Shown piece after piece: positions 27,501 to 35,917 of a stretch of 64,000 bases of DNA. The position numbers were made by a program, and so were the translations under genes. Source of the DNA: Enterococcus alcedinis (GTDB taxonomy: Bacteria > Bacillota > Bacilli > Lactobacillales > Enterococcaceae); the NCBI RefSeq assembly GCF_014635985.1, contig NZ_BMDT01000010.1, positions 45,907 to 109,906 on the forward strand. Direction: 5' to 3'. Every line of letters begins with the position of its first letter. The stretch's first letter is position 1. The notes beneath the pieces are model-generated. The model had not been told where the DNA came from, made no database searches, and was given only the letters and a program-made list of their open reading frames with translations.

Positions 27501-27587
27501 GAGGAACAAGAATTAATCGTTGAAAACAATCAAATTCATGTCTCCTTTAAACCATTTGAAATTCAAACAGTCAAAGTTTATTTTTAG
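24555..27587 (+). CDS. Alpha-mannosidase (GH38)
   Basis: 1010 residues, the full length of a cytosolic bacterial GH38 enzyme. An N-terminal beta domain (about 1-215) is followed by the catalytic barrel. Zinc ligands are in IGHTHIDLAWLW (His229, His231 or Asp233), the nucleophile is Asp343 in LPDVFGYS, and NQFHDILPGSS lies near 553-563. C-terminal beta-sandwich domains follow. It would release mannose from alpha-mannosides such as N-glycan arms. There is no signal peptide, so substrates must be imported. ATG at 24555 follows AAGGAGTCC. It is the first gene of the P4 transcript, 14 bases before the GH3 gene. Confidence 0.92.
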   Translation: MTHRQFEFERIRKLFFKVNRYKVKERLVIENLSLKQDETWSPYTQGDYFGQKNTYYEVKGQFEIPAAWGDLPVAFEGFSNPAESDNSTNPQMKVYLNGEYVQALDTNHREVLLDDHFKEAGVIDFSVPIFSGREEKKFPLHFNVIAYDPATYELYYDLATIFDAWRGVEKFGGDALFYEQKLVEAVNHLDFRQPYSQEYYAGLAAAKAVLATMYEVSDATPQKVTAIGHTHIDLAWLWTVQQAIEKGERSFQTVFKLMDEYPDYTFVNSQPQQYQFMKDNYPELYAEIKEKIKEGRWEAEGAMWVEADCNLTSGESLVRQVLYGKRFLKEEFDVDSKILWLPDVFGYSAALPQILKKTNTPYFMTTKLSWNQFNQIPYDSFYWQGIDGSKVLTHFITTISEHYNPTPYYATYNGLLDPYSIKGTFDRYQQKKVHDEVMVAYGYGDGGGGPTREMLEYQKRLMKPLPDMPTITGNTANGFFERLNQKEKQLPTWYGELYFEYHRGTLTSIGKNKKYNRQIEFLLQTIEKLYSQYDFVNYPQEALERMWKVVLLNQFHDILPGSSIEEVYQQTTKEYEAIIAECQSLLQALPIAATKDRYTVYNSLGFGRESVALLPTTGTVKTVEGTTLTSQVTHDNQLLVALPEMAALDSLNLELSKAAVAHFDSETVEKTFETIDFKVVLNDNYEMISLVDKANNREIIPQGEKLNELVAYEDIPMDYDAWDIDVYYQEKSWAVDAVSEVKWVEKGPIRDTMKVVRPFENSTITQWIHFNHGTKRVDFETAIDWQLDQVLLKAQMPIAVNTLEATYDIQFGNVTRNIHKNTTWDWARFESCGQKWVDLSEGNYGVSVLSDSKYGFSTDFQKIGITLIKSAIDPYPQADIGLHEFTYSIYAHEGTWKEGQTMEAALDLNVPVLVLAGELAVEQDRPFFEVDQPNILLDTVKKAEDSEHVIVRLYEYMNSQSQAVITSQKPVKKAVLCNLLEEEEQELIVENNQIHVSFKPFEIQTVKVYF

Positions 27588-27601
27588 TCAGAAAGTAGGG
27601 A

Positions 27602-29815
27602 ATGTTTTTGTTAAATGAACTGATTCGTCAAATGACGTTAAAAGAAAAAGTCGGGCAATTAAACCAACGCCTATACGGTTGGCAATCTTATGAAAAAACA
27701 GCTGAGGGGATTCAACTGACCGATTATTTTAAGGATGAAGTCAAACGTTGGGATTCACTAGGTGTCATCTATGGTGTTTTTCGTTCGGATCCATGGTCAG
27801 AAAAAAATTTAGAAACCGGACTTTCAAAAGAAGAAGCCTATCAAGTCAGCAAAATGATTCAAACGTATGTTGCTGAAAATACGCGTTTGAAAATTCCTGT
27901 TTTATTAACCGAAGAATGTCCGCATGGGCATCAAGGAATTGATTCGATTACGACACCAACCAACTATGCTGCCGGAGCTAGTTGGAATCCAAACCTCTAC
28001 CAAGCGGCCCAAGAAATAGTTGCCGAAGAGCTACGTGAAAAAGGCGCGCACGTGGGATTAATCTCAACACTCGATTTATGTCGTGATCCACGTTGGGGTA
28101 GAACCGAAGAATCGTTTAGTGAGGACCCTTACCTAGCGGGCGAATTTACCAAAGCTGCAGTTAATGGGCTACAAGGTCAAAAATCGGAGCAATCGTTGGC
28201 TGGTAACCGTGTACTGGCGACATTGAAGCACTTTGCTGCACAAGGATCGATCATGGGTGGACACAATGCGGCGCCAGTGGAAATTGGTGAACGGGAATTA
28301 AAAGAAATTCATTTACCGATGATGCAAGCAGGAATTGATGCCGGTGCGTTAATGTGCATGGCCGCTTATAACGATATTGATGGGGTACCTTGTCATATTA
28401 ATCAACACTTATTAACGACGTTGTTACGTGATGAAATGGGCTTTGAAGGGGCAGTCATGTCCGATGGTTGCGCACTCGATGGTGTGGCTAGTCAATTAGG
28501 AAAAGCACAAACAGCTGCTTTAGCACTAAAAAGTGGTTTAGATATGAGTTTATGGGATAACGTCTATCCTTATTTAGAAGAAGCGGTTTTAGAAGGCTTA
28601 CTTGAGGAAGCTGAATTAGATCAGGCCGTTTATCGCGTCTTAAGTCTAAAAGAAAAAGTAGGATTATTTGCTGAAGCGCCAGAATACAATGCATTAACGC
28701 AAGCAGAAAAAATCAGTCGCAACGTGGCTCTAGCCGAAGAGTCGATGGTCTTACTAAAAAATGATGGCATTTTACCAATTGATTCAGACAAAACGAAACG
28801 CATTGCTTTATTCGGTCCGCATATCGACAATATTTATCATCAGCTTGGCGATTATACACCGTACAAAAACTTGGATGAATGCATTAACTTAACCCAAGGA
28901 ATGGCTGAAGCGGCGCAAAACCGTGACTTAACCTATGCCATGACACGAGGCAGTTTGATTTCATCTGAAATCGAAGGTGGCATTGAAGAAGCGTTAACAA
29001 TCGCTGAAACAAGCGATGTCTTATTTGTGACACTCGGCGGTTCAAGTGCACGTGATTTTTCAACAGAATTTGACGCCAATGGAGCGGCACTTTCAGGTTC
29101 AAACGAAATGACGAGTGGGGAAAACATTGATTTAGCCGACTTAGCGATTCCGAAACCACAAATGGAGTTACTAAAAGCCCTTCACCAAACAGGGAAGCCA
29201 ATTGTCGGGATTGTGATTGCGGGACGTCCGCATCTATTAACGGAATGCTTACCTTACGTCAACGGTTTATTATTAGCAGGTTATCCAGGACAACACGGAG
29301 GACGTGCGGTTGCCAACGTATTGTTTGGTGCAACCAATCCGAGCGGAAAACTAGCCATCTCGATTCCAGATGCGAATGGGCAGTTGCCAGTCTATTACAA
29401 TTACCGTGATACGCCATTTAAGAAAGACTACCTTGATTTAGCTGGACAACCGAAATTCACCTTTGGTTATGGCTTAAGTTACACGGATTTTTCATTAGCC
29501 AATACACAAGTTATCAAAAATGAAACCGGTTGGCTCGTTACTGGTGAAATCACGAATATAGGTGAGTGTGCCGGTGCTGAAGTGGTTCAAGTCTACGCCA
29601 AAAAATATTCAAAAGACGTCTTACCACGAGTGAAAAAATTATGTGGCTTTGATAAGATTTTCCTTGAATCAGGAGAAATCAAAGCTTTCGAAATTCAAAT
29701 TGAGAACAGTGAGTTAACAGATTTTGATTTAACCATGAATCGTCGAGTATTTACCGACTTTAAATTACAAGTTGAAATACGAGGAGACGTGCAGACTTTT
29801 GATTGCCAAAATTAA
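27602..29815 (+). CDS. GH3 glycosidase (beta-glucosidase / beta-N-acetylhexosaminidase-like)
   Basis: 737 residues in the multi-domain GH3 arrangement: TIM barrel (about 1-330), alpha/beta domain (about 370-600) and a C-terminal fibronectin-III-like domain (about 640-737). The nucleophile is Asp288 in VMSDGCALDG, with KHF at 209-211 and RDPRWGRTEESFSEDP at 161-176. The SDG in place of the usual SDW leaves the sugar specificity open. No signal peptide is present. ATG at 27602 sits almost on the AGTAGGG site, so the TTG at 27608 is an alternative start. It is co-transcribed with GH38. Confidence 0.85.
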   Translation: MFLLNELIRQMTLKEKVGQLNQRLYGWQSYEKTAEGIQLTDYFKDEVKRWDSLGVIYGVFRSDPWSEKNLETGLSKEEAYQVSKMIQTYVAENTRLKIPVLLTEECPHGHQGIDSITTPTNYAAGASWNPNLYQAAQEIVAEELREKGAHVGLISTLDLCRDPRWGRTEESFSEDPYLAGEFTKAAVNGLQGQKSEQSLAGNRVLATLKHFAAQGSIMGGHNAAPVEIGERELKEIHLPMMQAGIDAGALMCMAAYNDIDGVPCHINQHLLTTLLRDEMGFEGAVMSDGCALDGVASQLGKAQTAALALKSGLDMSLWDNVYPYLEEAVLEGLLEEAELDQAVYRVLSLKEKVGLFAEAPEYNALTQAEKISRNVALAEESMVLLKNDGILPIDSDKTKRIALFGPHIDNIYHQLGDYTPYKNLDECINLTQGMAEAAQNRDLTYAMTRGSLISSEIEGGIEEALTIAETSDVLFVTLGGSSARDFSTEFDANGAALSGSNEMTSGENIDLADLAIPKPQMELLKALHQTGKPIVGIVIAGRPHLLTECLPYVNGLLLAGYPGQHGGRAVANVLFGATNPSGKLAISIPDANGQLPVYYNYRDTPFKKDYLDLAGQPKFTFGYGLSYTDFSLANTQVIKNETGWLVTGEITNIGECAGAEVVQVYAKKYSKDVLPRVKKLCGFDKIFLESGEIKAFEIQIENSELTDFDLTMNRRVFTDFKLQVEIRGDVQTFDCQN

Positions 29816-29880
29816 ATAAATCGAAGCATCGTTTGATGAGAGACTGTTGTTCTCCGTTTAACAATCTGGTGCTCATAACT

Positions 29881-29916
29881 AAAAGAGCCTGTGACTTTTG
29901 TCACGGCTCTTTTTCG
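29881..29916 (+). terminator. Terminator of the GH38-GH3 transcript
   Basis: AAAAGAGCC-T-GTGAC, loop TTTT, GTCAC-GGCTCTTTTT. The core resembles the terminator at 54428, including the following TTACGCGAA. Confidence 0.88.
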
Positions 29917-29949
29917 TTACGCGAAGCGGTTGTTCAATTGTTTAATCAA

Positions 29950-30000
29950 TAAAAAAAGTGTTGCAACTAAACTCACTACGAGTTTTGCTGCAACACTAAA
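29950..30000 (-). terminator. Terminator of the AraC-family gene
   Basis: AGTGTTGCA (29957-29965) pairs with TGCAACACT (29989-29997), with an inner AAACT / AGTTT. On the minus strand the stem is followed by a run of T. Confidence 0.75.
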
Positions 30001-30052
30001 GATGAAAGGCTTAAAAAATTAGTGAGTTAGTCGGAAGCTTCGAATAACTTTT

Positions 30053-32302
30053 TTAAGCTTGTGCTTCACGATTAATCGTCCGGTATTGTCCAGGAGTGAC
30101 ACCAACCGTTGTTCGAAATTTACGAGTGAAGTTTGATACATCATAGTAACCGTTGTTTTGAATAATCTCTTTGATTGGTAAATTGGTTTGAATCAAATCT
30201 TCTTTGATTTGCTCCAGTCGTAAGTGAGCGATGTATTTCGCGAAGGTAGTATCACTGCCTTCTTTCATAATTTTGTTAATCGTAGCCGAGCTTAAGTTGA
30301 AGTGATCGGCTGTTGACTCTAGTGACAACGTATCGGAGTGGAAATTTTCGTGGATATAGGAAAACAGTGCATCTTTTAGTAAGTTTTCTTCCGTTTTCGT
30401 ATCACGCTCGACTTTTTCGCAAATAATTTTAGTAATTGCTTGAAGTTGACTTTCTAAGGTAGGAAAATCTGTGACATTCATTAAATGTTCAAAATCATTT
30501 AATAGCTGTTCGCCAATAATTTGAGTCCCCACTTCAGCATAAGTACTAATCAGATACCCACTATACAAACGGAAAATATGAAACGATTGGCTATTGTTGC
30601 TACCGTATTGAATTAAATCTTTGAGTGTTTCTAAGGCGACCATTTCATTTCCTAATTGCAAACTTTGAATAAGCTTCAATTGCAAGTCCTTTGGAAATTG
30701 GAAATCGTTGTGTGGGCTTGCATTTGCTTCAGTAATCTCTTTAAAATAAAAAATGGTCTCATGGTTATTCGTATAGCGGTGATTTAAAGCAGTCAACGCT
30801 TCAATATAAGAGTGTCGAACCATCTGAATATCCGATGTTGCTTGACCCACACCAAGCGGAAGCGCAATGCCACAAAACTGGATAATGCTATCTGAAATCG
30901 ATTGAACAATAAACTCTTGCGACGAGTAGCGATTGAAGGCTACAAGTAAAACCAACTGATTTTCTATCTGTATTGTGCCAATTAACTCGGTAGAATCAAT
31001 CATCGTCAAATGATTTAAATGATAAAGTAATTGTTGACTAAAGGAATCGCGAGCTAGAACAGGTGAATCTTCTGTGACTTCCAATGATAGGATCAAAGTG
31101 AAATAATCTGTTTCTTTAGAAAGAAGTATTTTTTCGGAAAATAACTGTTGTGTCGCCTCGCTATCCATCAAGGAATTCATGAGTAATTGGTGGAGAATCG
31201 TTTCTTTGATATAAGGTTGCTGTTGCTGAATCGCTTCTTTTAAATCAGTGTTCTCTGATAAGAAAGTCGAAACTTTTCGCTGCATATCTTCAAACGTGAG
31301 ACGCTTGTTCGTTGTGGTCATCTTACCATGTTTACGTAAAAGTAATTCAATTTTTTCGTATGGCTGGTAACTTTTACGTCCAAGAAAGACACTACTAAAT
31401 AGACCGACAATCAAAATACAAACAATTGCATAAATTGAAGCTTTGTAAATCTGAGTTAAACGAGCAACGGCAAAATTCGTATTGACCGCATAGTAATAGT
31501 TTAAGTTTAATGTCTTATTTTCGAAATGATGAAGTAAATATTGATCTCTTTGCCAATTAAATTGAGACGGTATTTCTTTTGAATTCGTTAACTTCTCATT
31601 TAAAACTTTCGCAAAATCAATGTTTCTTCCCGAAAAATCAAAAATTTGATTTTGAGCGTTTACTAAAAAGAAGCTGCCAGAAGGTTCTTGGGCTAAAGGA
31701 GCAAAGGCCGCATCAATACTCGATTTACGAATACTGTAAATCATTGTTGCTGTATTCTTACCGAAAGTATCTTGTGTAGGAACGGTATATAAGAAAAATT
31801 TATCGTATGGATTGCCTTCATTCATAACTGAAAAAGTCGGTGTTACTTGATCCATTTGTTCTATGAAAGCTTCTTCTGATAGCGTTGCTTGCCAATTATT
31901 TAATAAAATTGAAAGATCCGTACTTCCGCTAGGTGAGTAAAGTTTTGTTTTATCTTCAGGGAAAAAAACGTAAACTTCTTCGACAAAGTTACTATTGAGA
32001 CGATACTTAGCTAAGGCCGAACGACTTTTAATCGATTCAAAAGGATCAGATAATTGTTTCAACGTAATTGAAGTATCATAGGGTAACTGCTGCGACAAAA
32101 GATCAAGTTGATTTAAATCGCTTTCAAAATTTGTTTTCGCTTGTAGTAGCGTGTTTTTAGAAGATAGTTCGAGTTGTTGTGTGACACTATGTTTTGACGT
32201 TGAATACCAGATGAGTGACATTGGGACAAAAATAATAGCAAAAAATAAGATGTATGAAAAAATCGAATACTGTAAGATATTTAGTTTTTTAATCCACTTC
32301 AC
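30053..32302 (-). CDS. Membrane-anchored AraC-family regulator (YesS-like)
   Basis: 749 residues. A membrane segment at about 12-32, an extracellular sensor region (about 33-280) and a second segment (about 288-308, YAIVCILIVGLFSSVFLG) come first. A cytosolic linker and a C-terminal AraC DNA-binding domain (about 645-745) follow, the last with two helix-turn-helices ending in FTRKFRTTVGVTPGQYR. No histidine-kinase or receiver domain is present, so sensing and DNA binding lie in one chain. It sits next to the glycan genes and is the best local candidate activator of P1-P4, though no operator proves it. GTG at 32302 follows AAGGA. Confidence 0.88.
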   Translation of the reverse strand: MKWIKKLNILQYSIFSYILFFAIIFVPMSLIWYSTSKHSVTQQLELSSKNTLLQAKTNFESDLNQLDLLSQQLPYDTSITLKQLSDPFESIKSRSALAKYRLNSNFVEEVYVFFPEDKTKLYSPSGSTDLSILLNNWQATLSEEAFIEQMDQVTPTFSVMNEGNPYDKFFLYTVPTQDTFGKNTATMIYSIRKSSIDAAFAPLAQEPSGSFFLVNAQNQIFDFSGRNIDFAKVLNEKLTNSKEIPSQFNWQRDQYLLHHFENKTLNLNYYYAVNTNFAVARLTQIYKASIYAIVCILIVGLFSSVFLGRKSYQPYEKIELLLRKHGKMTTTNKRLTFEDMQRKVSTFLSENTDLKEAIQQQQPYIKETILHQLLMNSLMDSEATQQLFSEKILLSKETDYFTLILSLEVTEDSPVLARDSFSQQLLYHLNHLTMIDSTELIGTIQIENQLVLLVAFNRYSSQEFIVQSISDSIIQFCGIALPLGVGQATSDIQMVRHSYIEALTALNHRYTNNHETIFYFKEITEANASPHNDFQFPKDLQLKLIQSLQLGNEMVALETLKDLIQYGSNNSQSFHIFRLYSGYLISTYAEVGTQIIGEQLLNDFEHLMNVTDFPTLESQLQAITKIICEKVERDTKTEENLLKDALFSYIHENFHSDTLSLESTADHFNLSSATINKIMKEGSDTTFAKYIAHLRLEQIKEDLIQTNLPIKEIIQNNGYYDVSNFTRKFRTTVGVTPGQYRTINREAQA

Positions 32303-32338
32303 GAAAATCGTCCTTCCTAAAAATAAATGTACCTTTCT

Positions 32339-32350
32339 ATTATAGCAGAA
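32339..32350 (-). promoter_or_regulatory. Promoter of the AraC-family gene
   Basis: Minus-strand TGCTATAAT, an extended -10. The -35 region is weak. It lies about 35 bases before the GTG start. Confidence 0.6.
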
Positions 32351-32373
32351 AATAGGGCGCTTCCAAAAAGAAG

Positions 32374-32420
32374 ATGAAAAAAAACAATCCCAAGCTGTTT
32401 AAATGATAAACGGCTTGGGA
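32374..32420 (-). terminator. Terminator of the ABC exporter operon
   Basis: TCCCAAGCTGTTT pairs with AAACGGCTTGGGA. On the minus strand a run of eight T lies just beyond. Confidence 0.82.
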
Positions 32421-32432
32421 GGGCATTTGGTG

Positions 32433-33248
32433 TTAACTTTGGAAATCACGTTTTCTATAACAATAGAAAGAAGCAGTTAAAAAGACCAGACTAAACAAAA
32501 AGACAATAGGCGCAGCATCAAGACCGTTGTTTAAAATCGATGAAGGAACCCCGATTTGAACAGGTGACCATTGACTTAAAAAGTTTAGTTTTTCGAGTAA
32601 ATCACCAACAATCCCAAGTAGATAAAAGCCAAAGACAAGGGCCAGCGAAAGACTTGTTGCGTGTCTTGCATGCTTTAAGATCGAGGAAATAAAAAATCCA
32701 AGTGTCAGAAAGAAGAACAATACGAGCCATTCGTAGAGATAAATTTTTGTGACGCCGTTTATAATTTCTTGTATCGGGTCACCGCTCATTCGAAATAAGA
32801 GTAAACTACCTAAGGAAGCTAACGCCGATAATAACCAGAATGTTGAGAGAATAGTGAAGTTCGCGATGAATTTTGAAAATAAAATCGCAGAACGTGAGAG
32901 TGGCTGCGCATATAAGAAGTCAATGGTTCCTTCACTTTCTTCATTGATTAGTGCCTGTGTCCCGAGGAGACTGGCATAAATACAAGCAGCAAGGTATAAA
33001 TATTGGAAATAATAAGCAAAAAATCCAACCGGTTCAAACATACTTGCCGGACCGGACAAAGCGATATTAAATGTTTTGAGCATGCTATCAGGCAAACTTT
33101 TTAACATGATATCCATTGAATCCTTTTGTGCCGGCGTAAACATTTGTGTGTAAATCGCCGAAAACCCCAAACTTAAGAACATGAATAAGAGCGTCCAAAT
33201 GAGGAAAGATTTGTATTGTTTTTTCCATTCCATTTTAAATAAAATCAT
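32433..33248 (-). CDS. ABC-2 type transporter permease
   Basis: 271 residues with six hydrophobic segments (starting near 13, 65, 130, 170, 195 and 240), the standard ABC-2 exporter topology. The EESEGTIDFLYAQPLSRSA stretch is typical of this permease group. It overlaps the ATPase gene by four bases and so forms one exporter with it. The substrate is unknown; similar pairs export peptides, drugs or lipids. It is separate in direction and control from the glycan genes around it. Confidence 0.85.
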   Translation of the reverse strand: MILFKMEWKKQYKSFLIWTLLFMFLSLGFSAIYTQMFTPAQKDSMDIMLKSLPDSMLKTFNIALSGPASMFEPVGFFAYYFQYLYLAACIYASLLGTQALINEESEGTIDFLYAQPLSRSAILFSKFIANFTILSTFWLLSALASLGSLLLFRMSGDPIQEIINGVTKIYLYEWLVLFFFLTLGFFISSILKHARHATSLSLALVFGFYLLGIVGDLLEKLNFLSQWSPVQIGVPSSILNNGLDAAPIVFLFSLVFLTASFYCYRKRDFQS

Positions 33249-34129
33249 TTGACCGCACCTCCTTCATATAAGGATAAGAACTGATCTTCTAGTGTCGGTG
33301 TTTGCACGGTAAAATCAAGAATGCTGTCTTGGTTTAGAAATTGTAAAAGTTCCTTATTTTCTCCAGTATAGAGTAGGCGCCACTGCTGATCCTGATGTTC
33401 CAAAATTTTATAATTTGCTGGAAAGTCTTGCGTCTGCAAAGTATTCGATACAATTTTAACGACTTTTCCTAACGATGATTCTTTTGAAATGGACTGAACG
33501 GTAATAATTTCACCCTCTCGGATAAAGGCCGCGCGATCCGCATATTCTTGAATCTCGGTCAAATTATGACTCGAAAGAAAAATGGTCATTCCTTGAGCAT
33601 TACGACGCTTCAACTCTGTAAATAGTCGGTGTTGAATGGCAGGGTCGAGGCCGTTTGTCGGTTCATCTAAAATTAAAAGACGTGGATTGGATAAAAGACT
33701 GGTTGCCAAAGCAATTTTTTTCCGATTCCCAAGTGAGAGTTCAACTACTTTTTTATTTGGTGCAATTTCAAATAATTGAATGAGTTCATCAATCGCTTGT
33801 TTTGAATGTTCAATTTGATGGAAGTCAGCGGTAATTTTCATCAAATCCATCGTTGTAAAATTCGGATAAAAACGGACTTCAGATGACACATAACTTGTAA
33901 ATTGGCGAATCGTTTTGGCTTGTTTTTGCGAATCCAAACTAAAAATCGCTAAATCACCAGTTGTTGGTTTAATGAAATCTAGCAAGGCTTTAATTGTGGT
34001 TGATTTCCCGGCACCATTTGGACCAATGAAACCATAAATCTCTCCTTCATTGACTTGTAGATTCAAATCATGGATTACTTCTTTTCCCTGGTATTGCTTT
34101 GAAAAATGTTGAATGTCAATTGCAAACAT
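33245..34129 (-). CDS. ABC transporter ATP-binding protein
   Basis: 294 residues. Walker A GPNGAGKST (36-44), a signature motif in the degenerate form LSLGNRKK (about 136), and Walker B LLILDEPTNGLD (about 156-167) are all visible. The C-terminal 70 residues form the extra domain often found in ABC-2 exporter ATPases. It drives the permease encoded next to it. A promoter (TTGACT, 17 bases, TAGACT on the minus strand) lies about 30 bases upstream of the start. No regulator is adjacent. Confidence 0.9.
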   Translation of the reverse strand: MFAIDIQHFSKQYQGKEVIHDLNLQVNEGEIYGFIGPNGAGKSTTIKALLDFIKPTTGDLAIFSLDSQKQAKTIRQFTSYVSSEVRFYPNFTTMDLMKITADFHQIEHSKQAIDELIQLFEIAPNKKVVELSLGNRKKIALATSLLSNPRLLILDEPTNGLDPAIQHRLFTELKRRNAQGMTIFLSSHNLTEIQEYADRAAFIREGEIITVQSISKESSLGKVVKIVSNTLQTQDFPANYKILEHQDQQWRLLYTGENKELLQFLNQDSILDFTVQTPTLEDQFLSLYEGGAVK

Positions 34130-34161
34130 TTAAAGCCCTCCCTTAGTATTGCTTTAATGTT

Positions 34162-34190
34162 AGTCTAAATCTTTCAGTTAAAATAGTCAA
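34162..34190 (-). promoter_or_regulatory. Promoter of the ABC exporter operon
   Basis: On the minus strand: TTGACT (34190-34185), a 17-base spacer, TAGACT (34167-34162). Confidence 0.55.
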
Positions 34191-34224
34191 AAATAAAAGG
34201 TGTTTTTAGATACACCGTTTTTAT

Positions 34225-34258
34225 TTGCATGTTCTTTAAAAAAATGTTATATTAACAT
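34225..34258 (+). promoter_or_regulatory. Promoter of the P-loop kinase gene with a palindrome
   Basis: TTGCAT (34225-34230), 17 bases, TATATT (34248-34253). The -10 lies inside the inverted repeat ATGTTATATTAACAT (34244-34258), a possible operator. Confidence 0.5.
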
Positions 34259-34291
34259 TCGCATTTTTAATTGAAGAGGAGGAGAAGTTGA

Positions 34292-34801
34292 ATGAAAATT
34301 GCTATCCTAGGCTATTCTGGTAGTGGAAAATCAACGCTAGCCAAATTTTTAGGGGAGAAAAAACGGCTTCCTGTTATTCACCTGGATACGGTTCAGTTTA
34401 TCCAAAATTGGCAAGAACGCAATCACGCAGAAGCGTTAGTAATCGTGTCCGACGTGATGGGGCAAAAAAACTGGGTAATTGATGGAAATTATACTAAATT
34501 TTATCAAGCGGAGCGTTTAGAGGAAGCTGACCAAATTATTTTCCTTCAATTCTCTCGCTGGGCATCATTTAAACGTATTATCCATCGCCGCATAAAATAC
34601 CATAACAAAACACGTCCAGATATGGCTGAAGGTTGTGATGAAAAACTCGATTTTGAATTTCTATGGTGGGTGCTTTACACTGGCCGAACAAAGGAAAGAA
34701 GAGCACATTACCGAGAATTACAAGAGAAGTATCCATCAAAGAGTGTCGTCATTAAGAATCAAAAAGAACTCGATTCTTTTTATCAACAAAATCAATCATA
34801 G
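34292..34801 (+). CDS. P-loop kinase of the FlaR / adenylate-kinase-like group
   Basis: 169 residues. The Walker A GYSGSGKST is at 7-15, followed by an HLDTVQF block and the WVIDGNY strand typical of small proteins annotated as DNA topology modulation protein FlaR. The fold is that of nucleotide or shikimate kinases. The true substrate of this group is not established. ATG at 34292 follows GAGGAGGAG. A single gene with its own promoter and terminator. Confidence 0.75.
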   Translation: MKIAILGYSGSGKSTLAKFLGEKKRLPVIHLDTVQFIQNWQERNHAEALVIVSDVMGQKNWVIDGNYTKFYQAERLEEADQIIFLQFSRWASFKRIIHRRIKYHNKTRPDMAEGCDEKLDFEFLWWVLYTGRTKERRAHYRELQEKYPSKSVVIKNQKELDSFYQQNQS

Positions 34802-34809
34802 TCAATTTA

Positions 34810-34853
34810 AGAGAAATTCTTTCTATCTAATGAAAGGATTTCTCTTTTTTTGT
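34810..34853 (+). terminator. Terminator of the kinase gene
   Basis: GAGAAA--CTTTC pairs with GAAAG--TTTCTC, followed by seven T. Confidence 0.8.
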
Positions 34854-34970
34854 ATTTTGTATGAGAGTCGTTATCCAACTGATTTTTGAGAGCAAAAGCG
34901 ACTATTTAGATGATACGAACTTTTAAGGATTGTTGCGATTAAGAAATCTCTCGAAAAGTAGGATATCCTC

Positions 34971-34998
34971 TTGTTATCTATTTTTAATAGTATATACT
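34971..34998 (+). promoter_or_regulatory. Promoter of the alf-2-like operon
   Basis: TTGTTA (34971-34976), 16 bases, TATACT (34993-34998). The -10 is inside the first half of the double GTATATAC operator. Confidence 0.6.
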
Positions 34999-35014
34999 AC
35001 ATGGTATATACTAT
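34987..35014. promoter_or_regulatory. Double GntR/HutC-type operator
   Basis: Two GTATATAC boxes (34990-34997 and 35004-35011) sit within ATAGTATATAC-6-GTATATACTAT, an 11-bp perfect inverted repeat. Each box fits the HutC-subfamily pattern GTnTAnAC. The operon it heads encodes a GntR/UTRA regulator at 41152. Confidence 0.7.
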
Positions 35015-35035
35015 CAGTTGAAGGAGCGCTCAAGT

Positions 35036-35890
35036 TTGTTGAAAAAAGAAATTGACAGACATTCAAAAATTATCATTGCAGGGATTTACGCATTTATGGT
35101 TTCAATTGCTTTTAACTTTTTTTGGTTACCAGGAAGTATCTATGCTAGTGGAGTGACAGGATTTGTTCAATTGATTGTTTCGGTAATCGAACGTTTTGTC
35201 GGCTTGTCATTATCGATCCCATTGCTCGTTTTATGTATGAATATCCCACTACTTATCATTTCTTGGTTTTGGATCAATCGCGAATTTACCAAATATACAA
35301 TTGTCGCGGTGTTATTAACCTCGGTATTTATGAGTATTATTCCTGTGAAAACGGTGGTTACTGATCCGATTTTAGCAGCGATGGTTGGTGGTGTACTACA
35401 TGGGACTTCTGTTGGAATTACATTAAACAGTGATTTTTCGACCGGTGGCTTAGATATTATCGGGATTCTCGTTCGTAAGCGGACAGGGAAATCAATCGGT
35501 AGTATTTTTATTGCATTTAACTGTACGGTTCACTTTTTAGCCGGATTTATTTTTGGTTGGCAGTATGCCTTTTATAGTGTCCTTGCAGTCTTTGTCAGCG
35601 GTAAAGCAGTCGATTTCGTGAATACGAAACAGCAAAAAGTTCAAATTTTATTAGTCACCGATCATTCAGAAGCACTGGTTCCCGTTTTACAAGCCGATTT
35701 AAAACGTGGTATCACGGTCGTAAATAATGTTGAAGGCGCATTTTCAAAAGAAGAAAAGAAAATTTTGTTTATTGTAGCCAGTAAAAAAGATTTAGGCCGT
35801 TTGAATCAGTTAATTAAAACAATTGATCATCAGGCATTTATGAGTGTCTCCCCAGGTGTTACAACAAATACAAATTTCTATGAATGGTAA
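35036..35890 (+). CDS. YitT-family membrane protein (DUF2179 C-terminus)
   Basis: 284 residues. Five or six membrane segments (about 15-190) precede a cytosolic DUF2179-like domain (about 200-284, with RGITVVNNVEGAFSKEEKK and a final SPGV). YitT proteins are widespread in Bacilli and have no settled function. The frame opens at a TTG at 35018, but AAGGAG at 35021-35026 places the start at the TTG at 35036. As first gene under the GntR-type operator it stands where the L. casei alf-2 system relies on an MFS permease, so a transport role is conceivable but unproven. Confidence 0.75.
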   Translation: MLKKEIDRHSKIIIAGIYAFMVSIAFNFFWLPGSIYASGVTGFVQLIVSVIERFVGLSLSIPLLVLCMNIPLLIISWFWINREFTKYTIVAVLLTSVFMSIIPVKTVVTDPILAAMVGGVLHGTSVGITLNSDFSTGGLDIIGILVRKRTGKSIGSIFIAFNCTVHFLAGFIFGWQYAFYSVLAVFVSGKAVDFVNTKQQKVQILLVTDHSEALVPVLQADLKRGITVVNNVEGAFSKEEKKILFIVASKKDLGRLNQLIKTIDHQAFMSVSPGVTTNTNFYEW

Positions 35891-35917
35891 GAATATCAAA
35901 TCTTAAGGAGTGAAGAA

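Noticed and set aside
14211-30000. Recent mobile element or prophage carrying the glycan locus
   Set aside because: No transposase, integrase, att-like repeat or tRNA gene was found at the borders. Horizontal origin stays possible but is not shown.
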